A stretch of DNA of 64,000 bases from Luteococcus sp038433155 (lineage in GTDB: Bacteria; Actinomycetota; Actinomycetes; Propionibacteriales; Propionibacteriaceae). The notes under the pieces are model-generated. The model saw only the letters and a list, made by a program, of their open reading frames with translations, ran no database searches and was not told where the DNA came from. This document shows positions 8,725 through 16,567 of the stretch, in pieces. Location of the stretch: contig NZ_JBCDMW010000016.1 in the NCBI RefSeq assembly GCF_038433155.1, positions 66,508-130,507 of the forward strand. The letters are read 5' to 3'. The position numbers and the translations under genes were made by a program. Every line of letters begins with the position of its first letter. The first letter of the stretch is position 1.

Positions 8725-9084
8725 ATGGCCGCACCCCCTCCCAAGGCTCCCCGCCCCAGCATCGTCGTGGCCGTGAACGCCACGATCCAGCCCGAGCAAC
8801 TCACCGAGCTCCTGCTCGGCATCGAAGAGGAAGGCATTCCCCATGACCTCACCCACAGTGACGAAATCAACCCGCTCACGCTCGCGCACCAGGCCAGCAC
8901 CCAATCCCGACTCGGCGTCGGAATCGGCCTCAGCCTCGAGTTCGCCGTCGTCACCACCGAAAAGCTCCCCGCCGGACGCCCCTACATCGCCCGACACCTC
9001 AACCAGCGGCGTGAATGGGACCGAGCACTCGGTGCCAACGCCGCCCGAATCGTCAAAGGAGTCCCGCTCCATGCCTACCGCTGA
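8725..9084 (+). CDS. pduH: diol dehydratase reactivase small subunit PduH
   Basis: A 119-residue small subunit of the reactivating factor, structurally related to the dehydratase beta subunit. It shows the family segments ELLLGIEEEGIPHDL, TQSRLGVGIGLS and ARHLNQRREWDRALGANAARIVKGVPL. It would exchange with PduD during reactivation. The start is 3 bp after the pduG stop. The end overlaps pduK by 14 bp. The third-position bases here are unusually C-rich, so the reverse frame stays open, but that frame has no recognisable protein. Confidence 0.93.
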   Translation: MAAPPPKAPRPSIVVAVNATIQPEQLTELLLGIEEEGIPHDLTHSDEINPLTLAHQASTQSRLGVGIGLSLEFAVVTTEKLPAGRPYIARHLNQRREWDRALGANAARIVKGVPLHAYR

Positions 9085-9448
9085 CCCCGGACCCCGGCTG
9101 ACCAAGGCGCTCGGCCTGATCGAGACCTTCAGCCTGACCGCCGCCGTCGAGGCGGCCGATGCCGCCTGCAAGTCCGCCGACGTGGAACTGGTCGGCTACG
9201 AGCTGGCGAAGGGCGGTGGCCTGGTCACCGTCAAGGTGCTCGGTCAGGTGGCCGCGGTGCAGTCCGCCGTCGCCGCCGCGAAGGCCGCGGCCGGCCAGGT
9301 GAACCGGGTGGTCTCCACCTCGGTGATCCCGCGGCCGAACGAGCAGTTGGAGCGGATGGTCTTCAACAACCAGACCGTGGGTTTCACACCCACCACGGCA
9401 CCGGCCAGCAAGGCGCGGGCCACCACCAAGAAGGAGGAGGAGAAATGA
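9071..9448 (+). CDS. pduK: BMC shell protein PduK-like
   Basis: A 125-residue BMC protein: one BMC domain (about residues 8-93, ALGLIETFSLTAAVEAADAACKSADVELVGYE) followed by a ~30-residue Ala/Thr/Lys-rich tail ending KKEEEK. The position between pduH and pduJ and the C-terminal extension match PduK. Unlike enterobacterial PduK, the tail here has no cysteines, so the Fe-S cluster suggested for that protein is unlikely. The ATG at 9071 lies inside the end of pduH with AAAGGAG 9 nt upstream. A much longer open frame begins at 8843, but it only reads pduH out of frame. Confidence 0.88.
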   Translation: MPTADPGPRLTKALGLIETFSLTAAVEAADAACKSADVELVGYELAKGGGLVTVKVLGQVAAVQSAVAAAKAAAGQVNRVVSTSVIPRPNEQLERMVFNNQTVGFTPTTAPASKARATTKKEEEK

Positions 9449-9720
9449 GCGAAGCCCTCGGACTCGTTGAAACCAAGGGATTCGTCGGCGCCGTCGAGGC
9501 CGCCGATGCCATGACCAAGTCGGCCAATGTGGTGCTGGTCGGTACCGAGAAGATCGGTGCCGGGCTGGTGACCGTGATGGTGCGTGGTGATGTCGGGGCC
9601 GTGAAGGCCTCCGTCGACGCCGGTGCCGCAGCGGCCGCCAATGTCGGCGAGGTGCTGTCCACCCACGTGATCCCTCGGCCCCACGCGGACGTCGAGAAGA
9701 TCCTGCCCAAGCAGGGCTGA
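9445..9720 (+). CDS. pduJ: BMC shell hexamer PduJ
   Basis: A 91-residue single BMC-domain shell protein nearly identical in layout to PduA (78% identity by my count). Differences cluster at the N-terminus, at VLVGTEKIG near the pore, and in the last residues. It overlaps the pduK stop by 4 bp (ATGA) with GGAGGAG just upstream. PduJ is typically the most abundant shell tile and can replace PduA when expressed from the first position. Confidence 0.94.
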   Translation: MSEALGLVETKGFVGAVEAADAMTKSANVVLVGTEKIGAGLVTVMVRGDVGAVKASVDAGAAAAANVGEVLSTHVIPRPHADVEKILPKQG

Positions 9721-9723
9721 GTG

Positions 9724-10377
9724 ATGGACGACAAGGCCCGGGAGATGCTGGTCGAGGACGCCGTGCGGCGGGCGGTCTACGGCGCCCTGGGCAGCCTGGA
9801 CCCATCCCTGGTCGTTGTCGGCATCTCGAACCGTCATGTCCACCTGACCGAAGAGGACTTCGCGGTCCTCTTCGGTCAGGAGGCGATCCAACCGATGAGG
9901 TATGTGCGGCAGCGTGGCGAGTATGCCGCCACCCAGACCGTCGCCGTGCACGGACCCAAGGGCAGTTTCGCGCGAGTGCGCGTGATGGGCCCCTGCCGCA
10001 AGGCCTCCCAGGTGGAGCTGAGCACCACCGACTGCTTCACCCTGGGCATCAAGCCCGTGCTGGCGGTCTCCGGCTCACTGGCACAGGCTGCCCCCGTCGA
10101 GGTGGCGGGGCCGTGCGGCCGGATCAGCCTGCCGCACGCCGCCATCGTCGCCAGCCGCCATCTGCACCTGGGCACCGTCGACGCCGAACGGCTGGGGCTC
10201 AGCCACCTGGACCGGGTCAGCGTCCGGCTGGGCGGTGGCCGCGGCGGGGTGCTGGGAAATGTGGTGGTGCGGGTGCAGGACTCCTACCTGCCCGAATTCC
10301 ATCTGGACACCGACGAGGGCAATGCGCTGGGGGTTCGTACCGGTGCCATCGCCCAGATCCTGCTGCCGGGAGCCTGA
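9724..10377 (+). CDS. pduL: propionyl phosphotransacylase PduL
   Basis: A zinc-dependent phosphotransacylase of the PduL family (217 residues) converting propionyl-CoA plus phosphate to propionyl-phosphate and recycling CoA within the compartment. Both half-domains carry the metal-binding His motifs: GISNRHVHLTEEDF near residue 34 and VASRHLHLG near residue 142. Residues 1-20 (DDKAREMLVEDAVRRAVYG) form an N-terminal amphipathic helix consistent with shell targeting. A GTG at 9721 directly before the ATG is an alternative start. It lies 3 bp after pduJ. Confidence 0.94.
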   Translation: MDDKAREMLVEDAVRRAVYGALGSLDPSLVVVGISNRHVHLTEEDFAVLFGQEAIQPMRYVRQRGEYAATQTVAVHGPKGSFARVRVMGPCRKASQVELSTTDCFTLGIKPVLAVSGSLAQAAPVEVAGPCGRISLPHAAIVASRHLHLGTVDAERLGLSHLDRVSVRLGGGRGGVLGNVVVRVQDSYLPEFHLDTDEGNALGVRTGAIAQILLPGA

Positions 10378-10379
10378 CC

Positions 10380-11216
10380 ATGCCCACCGCCCCCAGCCCC
10401 GATCGTGTGACCAAGCGGTTCGCCACCCTGGTCAAGCGCGGCACGGTCGCATCCGCCGAAGGGCCGCTGGCCCTGGGTGTGGACCTGGGCACGGCCAACA
10501 TCGTGCTCTCCGTCGTGGACGGCAGGGACCGGCCGGTGGCCGGGGCCCAGCTGCGCTCCACCGTGGTACGCGACGGCATCGTCGTCGACTGGCTGGGGGC
10601 GGTGCGCGCCGTGCGCCAGCTGCGCGAGGTGCTCGAGGACCGGCTGGGCCACCACTTCCAGGACGCCTCGGTCTCGATCCCGCCCGCCGTGGGGGAGGAC
10701 ACCACCACGATCTTCCGCAATGTGCTGGAGGCCGCCGGTCTGGAGGTGCGTGAAGTGGTGGACGAGCCCGTCGCCGCCGCCCGGGTCCTGGGCTTGCGGG
10801 ACGGTGCCGTGATCGACGTCGGGCACGGCACCACCGGCGTCTCCGTCCTGCGCGACGGGGCGGTGGCGCTGTCCGTCGACGAGGCCACCGGCGGTCATCA
10901 CATGACTCTGGTGCTGGCCGGTGCACTGGGCCTGGACTATGACGCGGCGGAGAAGTACAAGAAGTCGCCGGCCAAGGCACAAGAGGTCTTCGCACTGGTA
11001 CGGCCGACCTTGGAGAAGATGGCCACCATTGCCCGACGCGCCGTCGAGGGCCAGGACGTACCCGTCATCCATCTGGTGGGGGGCGCCAGTTCCTTTGCCG
11101 GCGCCCCGGAGCTCTTCGCCCAGGTGATCGGCCAGCCGGTGATGGGTGCGGCCGAACCGCTGTACGTGACGCCGCTGGGCACCGCCATGGCGCCCCGGGA
11201 AGGGGGAGGACGATGA
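10380..11216 (+). CDS. eutJ: EutJ-family actin-like ATPase
   Basis: A 278-residue Hsp70/actin-fold protein of the EutJ family, usually found in ethanolamine loci. The phosphate-1 motif GVDLGTANIVLSVV is near residue 35, the phosphate-2 motif VIDVGHGTTGVSV near 145 and the adenosine-type LVGGASSFAG near 235. Its role is unproven; a chaperone function for microcompartment enzymes is the usual suggestion. Lactobacillus pdu clusters also carry a eutJ-like gene after pduL, so this position has precedent. The ATG at 10380 lies 2 bp after the pduL stop. It overlaps the next gene by 4 bp. Confidence 0.88.
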   Translation: MPTAPSPDRVTKRFATLVKRGTVASAEGPLALGVDLGTANIVLSVVDGRDRPVAGAQLRSTVVRDGIVVDWLGAVRAVRQLREVLEDRLGHHFQDASVSIPPAVGEDTTTIFRNVLEAAGLEVREVVDEPVAAARVLGLRDGAVIDVGHGTTGVSVLRDGAVALSVDEATGGHHMTLVLAGALGLDYDAAEKYKKSPAKAQEVFALVRPTLEKMATIARRAVEGQDVPVIHLVGGASSFAGAPELFAQVIGQPVMGAAEPLYVTPLGTAMAPREGGGR

Positions 11217-11971
11217 CCGAGCAGGAGATCCGGGCGCTGGTCACCAGCGTGGTGGAGCAGCTGCTGGCCGAGCGCACCCGGCCGCGTCGGGCTCTGGTGC
11301 TGTTCACGGGGGCGCTGCTCGGTTTCGATGACGCCATGGATTCGCTCGGTCGGCTCAAGGACGACGGGTGGCAGCTGAACCAGGTGATGACCGAGAGCGC
11401 CCGGCACGTTCTCAACCCCGCGCGGCTGGATGCCCTGGGGCTGGAGGAGCTCACCCGCGATCTGGTCCGGGACCACCAGTTGTTGCTGATCCCCACCCTG
11501 ACCTGCAATGTGGCTGCCAAGGCCTCCCAGGGGATCGCCGACTGCCTGGCCTCGAACCTGGTGCACCAGTTCCTGCTGCAGAACCGGCCGGTGGTGGCGG
11601 CCCGCAACGGTGCCTGCCCGGACCACCCGGACAAACGCGCGTGGTTCCCCGACATCCCACCCGCCTTCGCCGAGCGGCTGCGGCAGAACCTCACCGACCT
11701 GGCGGGCTATGGCGTCACCTTCTGCGAGGCTGCCCAGCTTGACCGCGTCGCCCAGCAGGTCTGGCGCGAGCGTGTGGCCCCCGGGCCCGACGCCATTCCG
11801 TCGGCTGGGGCGGTCCACTGCGACCGCACCCTGATCAGCCAGACCGTGCTGACGCCGCTGGCCGACGACATCACCCTGCAGATTCCTGCGGGGGCGCTGG
11901 TCACCTCATTGGCCCAGGACATTGCCCGGGCCAAGCGGATCCAGCTCATTCGAGCACCGAAAGGCATCTGA
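11213..11971 (+). CDS. pduM: PduM-like protein with flavoprotein-type domain
   Basis: A 252-residue protein. Residues 1-22 (TEQEIRALVTSVVEQLLAER) form a predicted amphipathic targeting-type helix. The middle (about 25-165) looks like a flavoprotein-type Rossmann domain (RALVLFTGALLGFDDAM, LLIPTLTCNVAAKASQGIAD, LLQNRPVVAARNGACPDHP). The last ~60 residues (ADDITLQIPAGALVTSLAQD...AKRIQLI) resemble the C-terminus of enterobacterial PduM, as I recall that sequence. PduM is needed for compartment assembly in Salmonella but is only ~163 residues there. The flavin-binding function is inference. It overlaps eutJ by 4 bp. Confidence 0.65.
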   Translation: MTEQEIRALVTSVVEQLLAERTRPRRALVLFTGALLGFDDAMDSLGRLKDDGWQLNQVMTESARHVLNPARLDALGLEELTRDLVRDHQLLLIPTLTCNVAAKASQGIADCLASNLVHQFLLQNRPVVAARNGACPDHPDKRAWFPDIPPAFAERLRQNLTDLAGYGVTFCEAAQLDRVAQQVWRERVAPGPDAIPSAGAVHCDRTLISQTVLTPLADDITLQIPAGALVTSLAQDIARAKRIQLIRAPKGI

Positions 11972-11972
11972 C

Positions 11973-12248
11973 ATGTTCCTGGCACGCGTCGTGGGCAATG
12001 TGGTCTCCACCAGCAAGGATGACCGGCTGGTGGGGTGCAAGCTGCTGCTGGTGCAGCGGATGGACACCGCGCAGCAGTGCACCGGTCTGCCCGAGATTGC
12101 GGTGGATGCCGTGGGCGCCGGCAACGGCGAGGTGGTGATTGTCACCAAGGGCAGTTCTGCCCGGGTGTCCTCCTCGCGTCCCGACGCCCCCATCGACGCG
12201 GTGATCGTCGGGATCGTGGACACCGTCGAGGTTGAGCAGGGTCTGTGA
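11973..12248 (+). CDS. pduN: BMC vertex pentamer PduN
   Basis: A 91-residue EutN/CcmL-type pentameric vertex protein that caps the corners of the shell. It starts FLARVVGNVVSTSKDDRLVGCKLLLVQ and contains the conserved VDAVGAGNGEVVIVTKGSSAR loop and a C-terminal DAVIVGIVDTVEV strand. The ATG at 11973 is 1 bp after the upstream stop. The stop overlaps the pduO start by 1 bp (TGATG). Confidence 0.95.
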   Translation: MFLARVVGNVVSTSKDDRLVGCKLLLVQRMDTAQQCTGLPEIAVDAVGAGNGEVVIVTKGSSARVSSSRPDAPIDAVIVGIVDTVEVEQGL

Positions 12249-13252
12249 TGCCCGCCATCTACACCCGCAGCGGAGACCGGGGACAGACCGGCCTGTTCGG
12301 TGGTTCGCGCGTGGACAAGGACAGCGCCCGGGTGGAGGCCTACGGCACGGTGGACGAGGCCAACACCCTGATCGGGCAGGCCAAGGCCCTGTTGCCCGGC
12401 GGGCATCCCTTCCGGGACGACGTGCACCGCGCCCAGCTGCGGCTCTTCGTGGTGGGTGCCGAGTTGGCCAGCGACGCTGCCGGCCGCGGGAAACTGGCCG
12501 ACCTGGTGGGAACCGACGATGTCTCGGCCCTGGAGCGGGTGATCGACCGCACCCTGGAGATCACCGGGCCGCCGACCCAGTTCGTGGTGCCCGGCCGGGA
12601 TCCGCGCTCGGCGACCTTCCACGTGGCTCGTTCCGCCGTTCGCCGGGCGGAGCGACGGGTGCTCACCCTCGCCCACACGGATGAGGTCCGCCCCGAGCTG
12701 GTCAAGTACCTCAACCGGCTGTCCGATGCCCTGTACGCCATCGCGCGGGTGCTGGAGCAGGAGCATGACCAGGCCGTGGTTCGTGACATCGTCGAGCGCA
12801 ACCTGCGGGAGGCCGGCCTGCCGACCGGGACGGGGCAGAAGGCCGCCTTCACGCTGGAGACGGCCATGCGGATGGCCGAGGCCGTGCAGGCGGCGGCCGC
12901 GCGGATGGGCCTCCCGGTGGCCTTCGGCGCCGTGGACGAGCACGGCACCACCATGCTGCTGCACCGGATGCCGGGAACCCTGCTGGTCAGCCTCGATCTG
13001 GCGCTGAACAAGGCCTGGACGGCCGCCGCGCTGAGACAACCCACCGACCGGATCAAGGAACAGGTGCTGGAATCCGGCGACCTGTATGGACTGCAGGCCT
13101 CCAACCAGGGGCGGGTCGTGGCCTTCGGCGGTGGCGAACCGATCTTCGTCGCGGGGCGGCTGGCCGGGGGCATCGGCATCTCCGGCGGCACCGTGGAACA
13201 GGACATGGCCTTGGTCAAGGTGGCCATGGCAAGCACAGGGAGTGGAAACTGA
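12248..13252 (+). CDS. pduO: PduO: ATP:cob(I)alamin adenosyltransferase with C-terminal GlcG/HbpS domain
   Basis: A 334-residue two-domain protein. The N-terminal ~190 residues are a PduO-type adenosyltransferase (YTRSGDRGQTGLFGG at 4-18 and RVEAYGTVDEANTLIGQ at about 29-45; SRRAVRRAERRV-like helix later), making coenzyme B12 for PduCDE. The C-terminal ~140 residues (TLETAMRMAEAVQAAA...GGIGISGGTVEQDMAL) are a GlcG/HbpS-type domain, known to bind heme in other PduO proteins. The ATG overlaps the pduN stop (TGATG), and the stop overlaps the pduP start in the same way. Confidence 0.95.
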   Translation: MPAIYTRSGDRGQTGLFGGSRVDKDSARVEAYGTVDEANTLIGQAKALLPGGHPFRDDVHRAQLRLFVVGAELASDAAGRGKLADLVGTDDVSALERVIDRTLEITGPPTQFVVPGRDPRSATFHVARSAVRRAERRVLTLAHTDEVRPELVKYLNRLSDALYAIARVLEQEHDQAVVRDIVERNLREAGLPTGTGQKAAFTLETAMRMAEAVQAAAARMGLPVAFGAVDEHGTTMLLHRMPGTLLVSLDLALNKAWTAAALRQPTDRIKEQVLESGDLYGLQASNQGRVVAFGGGEPIFVAGRLAGGIGISGGTVEQDMALVKVAMASTGSGN

Positions 13253-14691
13253 TGAGTATCGACGTGGCACTGGTGGAGAAGATGGTCCGCAAGGTCGTCG
13301 GTGAGGTGGAGGGTCAGCTCGACGTGCTGGAGGGACGCTCCACCGCGGTCAGGACCCCCGCCGCCGACGACGGCACCGGGATCTTCGACACCATGGACGC
13401 CGCCATCGCCGCAGCCGAGCGGGCCGAGCGGGAATACCTGGGATGCAGCATGGCGGACCGGCGGCGCTTCGTCCAGGCGATCCGGGACTTCGTCGTCGTG
13501 CCCGAACACCTGCAGTACATGGCGGAGGAAGCGGTACGGCAGACCGGCATGGGCGACGTGGCGCACAAGGTGGTCAAGAACCGGCTGGCGGCCACCAACT
13601 GCCCCGGCGTGGAGGATCTGGTCACCGACGCCTGGTCCGGGGACGACGGACTGACCACCATTGAGTATTCACCCTTCGGGGTGATCGGGGCGATCACGCC
13701 CACCACCAACCCCACCGAGACCATCATCTGCAATGCCATCGGCATGCTGGCGGCGGGCAACACCGTCGTGTTCAGCCCGCACCCACGTGCCCGGGACCTG
13801 TCCGTGTGGCTCATCAGCGAACTGAACAAGGTCCTGACCAAGGCCGGGGCACCACGGAACCTGCTGGTCACCGTCAGCGAACCGTCGATCGAGAACACCA
13901 ACGCGATGATGGCCCATCCCGCGGTGCGCATGCTGGTGGCCACCGGTGGGCCCGGGATCGTCAGGACGGTGCTCAGCTCCGGCAAGAAGGCCATCGGGGC
14001 GGGGGCCGGCAACCCGCCCGTCGTGGTGGACCGCACCGCGGACATCGTGCGGGCCGCGAAGGACATCGTCGACGGCGCAAGCTTCGACAACAACCTGCCG
14101 TGCACAGCGGAGAAGGAAGTGATCGCGGAGGAGTGCATCGCGGACCTGTTGAAGTTCGAGATGGAGAAGGTTGGGGCCTTCGAGGTGCAGGGCACCGAGA
14201 CCCTGAAGAAGCTGGAGGAACTGGTGCTCAATGACCAGCGCACCGGTCCCCGCACGGAGTGGGTTGGCAAGCCCGCCGGTGAGATCCTCGACGCGATCGG
14301 CGTGAAGCCGCCCTACAGCTGCCGGTTGATCCTGGTGGAGACGGACAAGGACCACCCGTTCTGCCAGCACGAGCTGATGATGCCGGTGCTGGCCGTGGTC
14401 CGGGTGCCGGACGTCGATGCCGCGATCGATCTGGCCGTGGAGGTGGAGCACGGGCTGCGGCACACCGCGATCATGCACTCCAGGGACGTCACCAAGCTCA
14501 CCAAGATGGGGCGGATGATCCAGACCACGATCTTTGTGAAGAATGGGCCGTCCTATGCGGGAATCGGGATCGGTGGGGAGGGCTACACAACCTTCACCAT
14601 CGCCGGGCCAACCGGTGAGGGACTGACCTGTGCACGCAGCTTCGCCCGACGCCGCCGGTGCGCGATGGTGGGCGAGCTGAACATGCGCTGA
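13252..14691 (+). CDS. pduP: CoA-acylating propionaldehyde dehydrogenase PduP
   Basis: A 479-residue CoA-dependent aldehyde dehydrogenase converting propionaldehyde, CoA and NAD+ to propionyl-CoA and NADH. The N-terminal helix (SIDVALVEKMVRKVVGEVEG) is the known kind of encapsulation peptide, followed by a linker. The active-site cysteine is in DNNLPCTAEKE near residue 284. ITPTTNPTETIICNAIGMLAAGN marks the Rossmann region. It is the last gene of the rightward operon. The stop codon abuts the stop codon of the convergent ABC transporter gene with no spacer, and no terminator is visible between them. Confidence 0.96.
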   Translation: MSIDVALVEKMVRKVVGEVEGQLDVLEGRSTAVRTPAADDGTGIFDTMDAAIAAAERAEREYLGCSMADRRRFVQAIRDFVVVPEHLQYMAEEAVRQTGMGDVAHKVVKNRLAATNCPGVEDLVTDAWSGDDGLTTIEYSPFGVIGAITPTTNPTETIICNAIGMLAAGNTVVFSPHPRARDLSVWLISELNKVLTKAGAPRNLLVTVSEPSIENTNAMMAHPAVRMLVATGGPGIVRTVLSSGKKAIGAGAGNPPVVVDRTADIVRAAKDIVDGASFDNNLPCTAEKEVIAEECIADLLKFEMEKVGAFEVQGTETLKKLEELVLNDQRTGPRTEWVGKPAGEILDAIGVKPPYSCRLILVETDKDHPFCQHELMMPVLAVVRVPDVDAAIDLAVEVEHGLRHTAIMHSRDVTKLTKMGRMIQTTIFVKNGPSYAGIGIGGEGYTTFTIAGPTGEGLTCARSFARRRRCAMVGELNMR

Positions 14692-16488
14692 TCACGCGGT
14701 GATGTCGAACTCCTTGAGCTTCTTGCGGTCCCGCTTGCTGCCGGCCGCCTGAAGGGCGAGGAGTTCGGCATAGATCCCGCCGGTGGTGGCCAGCTCGGCC
14801 GGGCTGCCGATCTCGTCCACCCGGCCATTGCGCAGGGTGACAATCCGGTCCACCGTCGCGATGGTGCTCAGCCGGTGCGCGATGATCACGCTGGTCCGGC
14901 CGTGCATCAGCCGGTCCAGGCCCTCCTGCACCAGCCGCTCGCTCTTGGAGTCCAGGGCGCTGGTGGCCTCGTCCAGCACCAGGATGGGCGCATCCTTCAG
15001 CATCGCCCGGGCCACCGCGATCCGCTGCTTCTGGCCGCCGGACAGCTTCAACCCGCGCTCGCCAATCAGGGTGTCGTAGCCGTCTTCGAAACCCATGATG
15101 AAGCCATGCGCATTGGCCTCCCGGGCCGCCTGCTGGATCTGCTCGTCGGTGGCGTCGGGGTTGGCATAGGCGATGTTCTCCCGGATGGTGCCGCTGAACA
15201 GGCTGGCGTCCTGGAAGACGACGCCGACGCTGCCGCGCAGCAGCTCGGCCGGGGTGTCCATGACGGAGTGACCGGCCACCCGCACCTCGCCCCGGTCCAA
15301 CCGGTACAGCCCCAACAGCAGGCTGACCAGGGTGGTCTTGCCGCCACCGGACTCACCGACGAAGGCCACGCGCTCGCCCTGCCCGATGGCGAAGCTGACG
15401 TCGTGCAGCACCTCGTGCCCGTCGTCGTAGCCGAAGCTGGCCCCGGAGAACTCGATCATCGGCTCGTCGTGGGCCAGCACTCGGGGCGCCGCCACCACGG
15501 GCGCGGCCAGCTCGGGGCGCTCCTGCGGCTCGGCCATCACCCGGAAGTAGTCCTGGCTACCGGCGATGGCCCGCTGCGCGGTGTCCACCAGGTAGCTCAT
15601 CATCTGGGCGGGCTGCTTGGCCAGGTTCACCAGCTGGATCAACAGCACCATCACGCCGATGGTGAAGGCACCCTGCAGGGTGCGGACGAAGATCAGCGCG
15701 TACACGCCGAAGAAGATCACGTTCATGGCACCCCGTCGGGCCGCATCCATCGAATGCCAGTAGCTGGACTGTCGCCTGGTGAGCCCGACGGTGGCGTCGT
15801 AGTGCTCGGTGAAACTCGCCAGTTCCCGCTTCTCCTGCACGAAGGACTTCACCACCCGGATCTGGCCGATCACCTCGGCAAAGCGGCCGCCGGCGATGTC
15901 CACGTGGGTGTTCTTCTCACCCTCCAGCCGCTGCCACTTCTTGCTGGTGAGCGTGGTGAGCCACATGTAGGTGGGAAAGATCGCCAGCAGCAGCAACGAG
16001 ATCCACGGCGAGTACCAGGCGGTGATGGCCAGCGAGGCCACCAGGGTGATCAGCATCGGGAAGAAGTTGTTGCTGAAGCTCTGCAGGAATTGCGTGGTCT
16101 CCGTGATGGAACGCTGCAGCCGGCTGATGATGGTGCCGGTCAGCGCGGTGTCGTAGTAGCGCTGGGGCAGGGTCAGCAGCTTGTGGAAGTAGCGCTGGCT
16201 CAGCCGCGCCCGCAGCCGGGCGGCCATCACGTCGCCCAGATAGCCGCCCACATTGCTGATCAGGGTGTTGGCCAGGTCGGCTGCCAGCAGCGCGACGGCC
16301 AGCCAGATCACCACCGCGACGCCGCGGCCATGGCCCTGGATCCCGGCCACCACCTCGTCGGTGGCGGCCTTGATGATGAACGGGGTGGCCAGCCCGGTGG
16401 CGGCGGTGAGCACGGAGCAGACGATGATGCCGGTGTAGTACCAGCGAAGCTCCTTCACCGCGGCAAGGATCTGGACAAGACTGCGCAC
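14692..16488 (-). CDS. ABC exporter, fused membrane and ATPase domains
   Basis: A ~598-residue type IV ABC half-transporter. Six predicted membrane helices lie in residues ~15-320, then an ATPase domain with Walker A GESGGGKTTL, signature LSGGQKQR, Walker B ILVLDEATSALD and switch IIAHRLST. The substrate (lipid, drug or peptide) cannot be told from sequence. The start is uncertain: GTG at 16486-16488 has GGGAG 6 nt upstream; GTG at 16489-16491 is directly before it. The longer open frame upstream runs antisense into the next gene. It is divergent from the nitrilase-family gene and convergent with pduP. Confidence 0.88.
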   Translation of the reverse strand: MRSLVQILAAVKELRWYYTGIIVCSVLTAATGLATPFIIKAATDEVVAGIQGHGRGVAVVIWLAVALLAADLANTLISNVGGYLGDVMAARLRARLSQRYFHKLLTLPQRYYDTALTGTIISRLQRSITETTQFLQSFSNNFFPMLITLVASLAITAWYSPWISLLLLAIFPTYMWLTTLTSKKWQRLEGEKNTHVDIAGGRFAEVIGQIRVVKSFVQEKRELASFTEHYDATVGLTRRQSSYWHSMDAARRGAMNVIFFGVYALIFVRTLQGAFTIGVMVLLIQLVNLAKQPAQMMSYLVDTAQRAIAGSQDYFRVMAEPQERPELAAPVVAAPRVLAHDEPMIEFSGASFGYDDGHEVLHDVSFAIGQGERVAFVGESGGGKTTLVSLLLGLYRLDRGEVRVAGHSVMDTPAELLRGSVGVVFQDASLFSGTIRENIAYANPDATDEQIQQAAREANAHGFIMGFEDGYDTLIGERGLKLSGGQKQRIAVARAMLKDAPILVLDEATSALDSKSERLVQEGLDRLMHGRTSVIIAHRLSTIATVDRIVTLRNGRVDEIGSPAELATTGGIYAELLALQAAGSKRDRKKLKEFDITA

Positions 16489-16555
16489 CACTGACTCCCG
16501 ACGAATCGACCCCCGCCAACCTGTTGACGGCTGAAACAGTGTACGCGTGCTCGCG

Positions 16556-16561
16556 TAGGCT
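16556..16561 (+). promoter_or_regulatory. -10 box, probably leaderless transcript
   Basis: TAGGCT lies 6 bp before the ATG at 16568, so the predicted transcription start coincides with the start codon. No ribosome site is present between them. Confidence 0.5.
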
Positions 16562-16567
16562 CCAGTC

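Noticed and set aside
8843..9070. An N-terminal extension of PduK of 76 residues
   Set aside because: The frame lies wholly within pduH out of frame and reads Ser/Pro/Thr-rich sequence; a good ribosome site and BMC domain start support the ATG at 9071.
6178..9171. A 997-codon minus-strand open frame opposite pduE-pduG-pduH
   Set aside because: Composition is an artefact of GC-rich third positions on the other strand; pduE, pduG and pduH are unmistakable on the plus strand.
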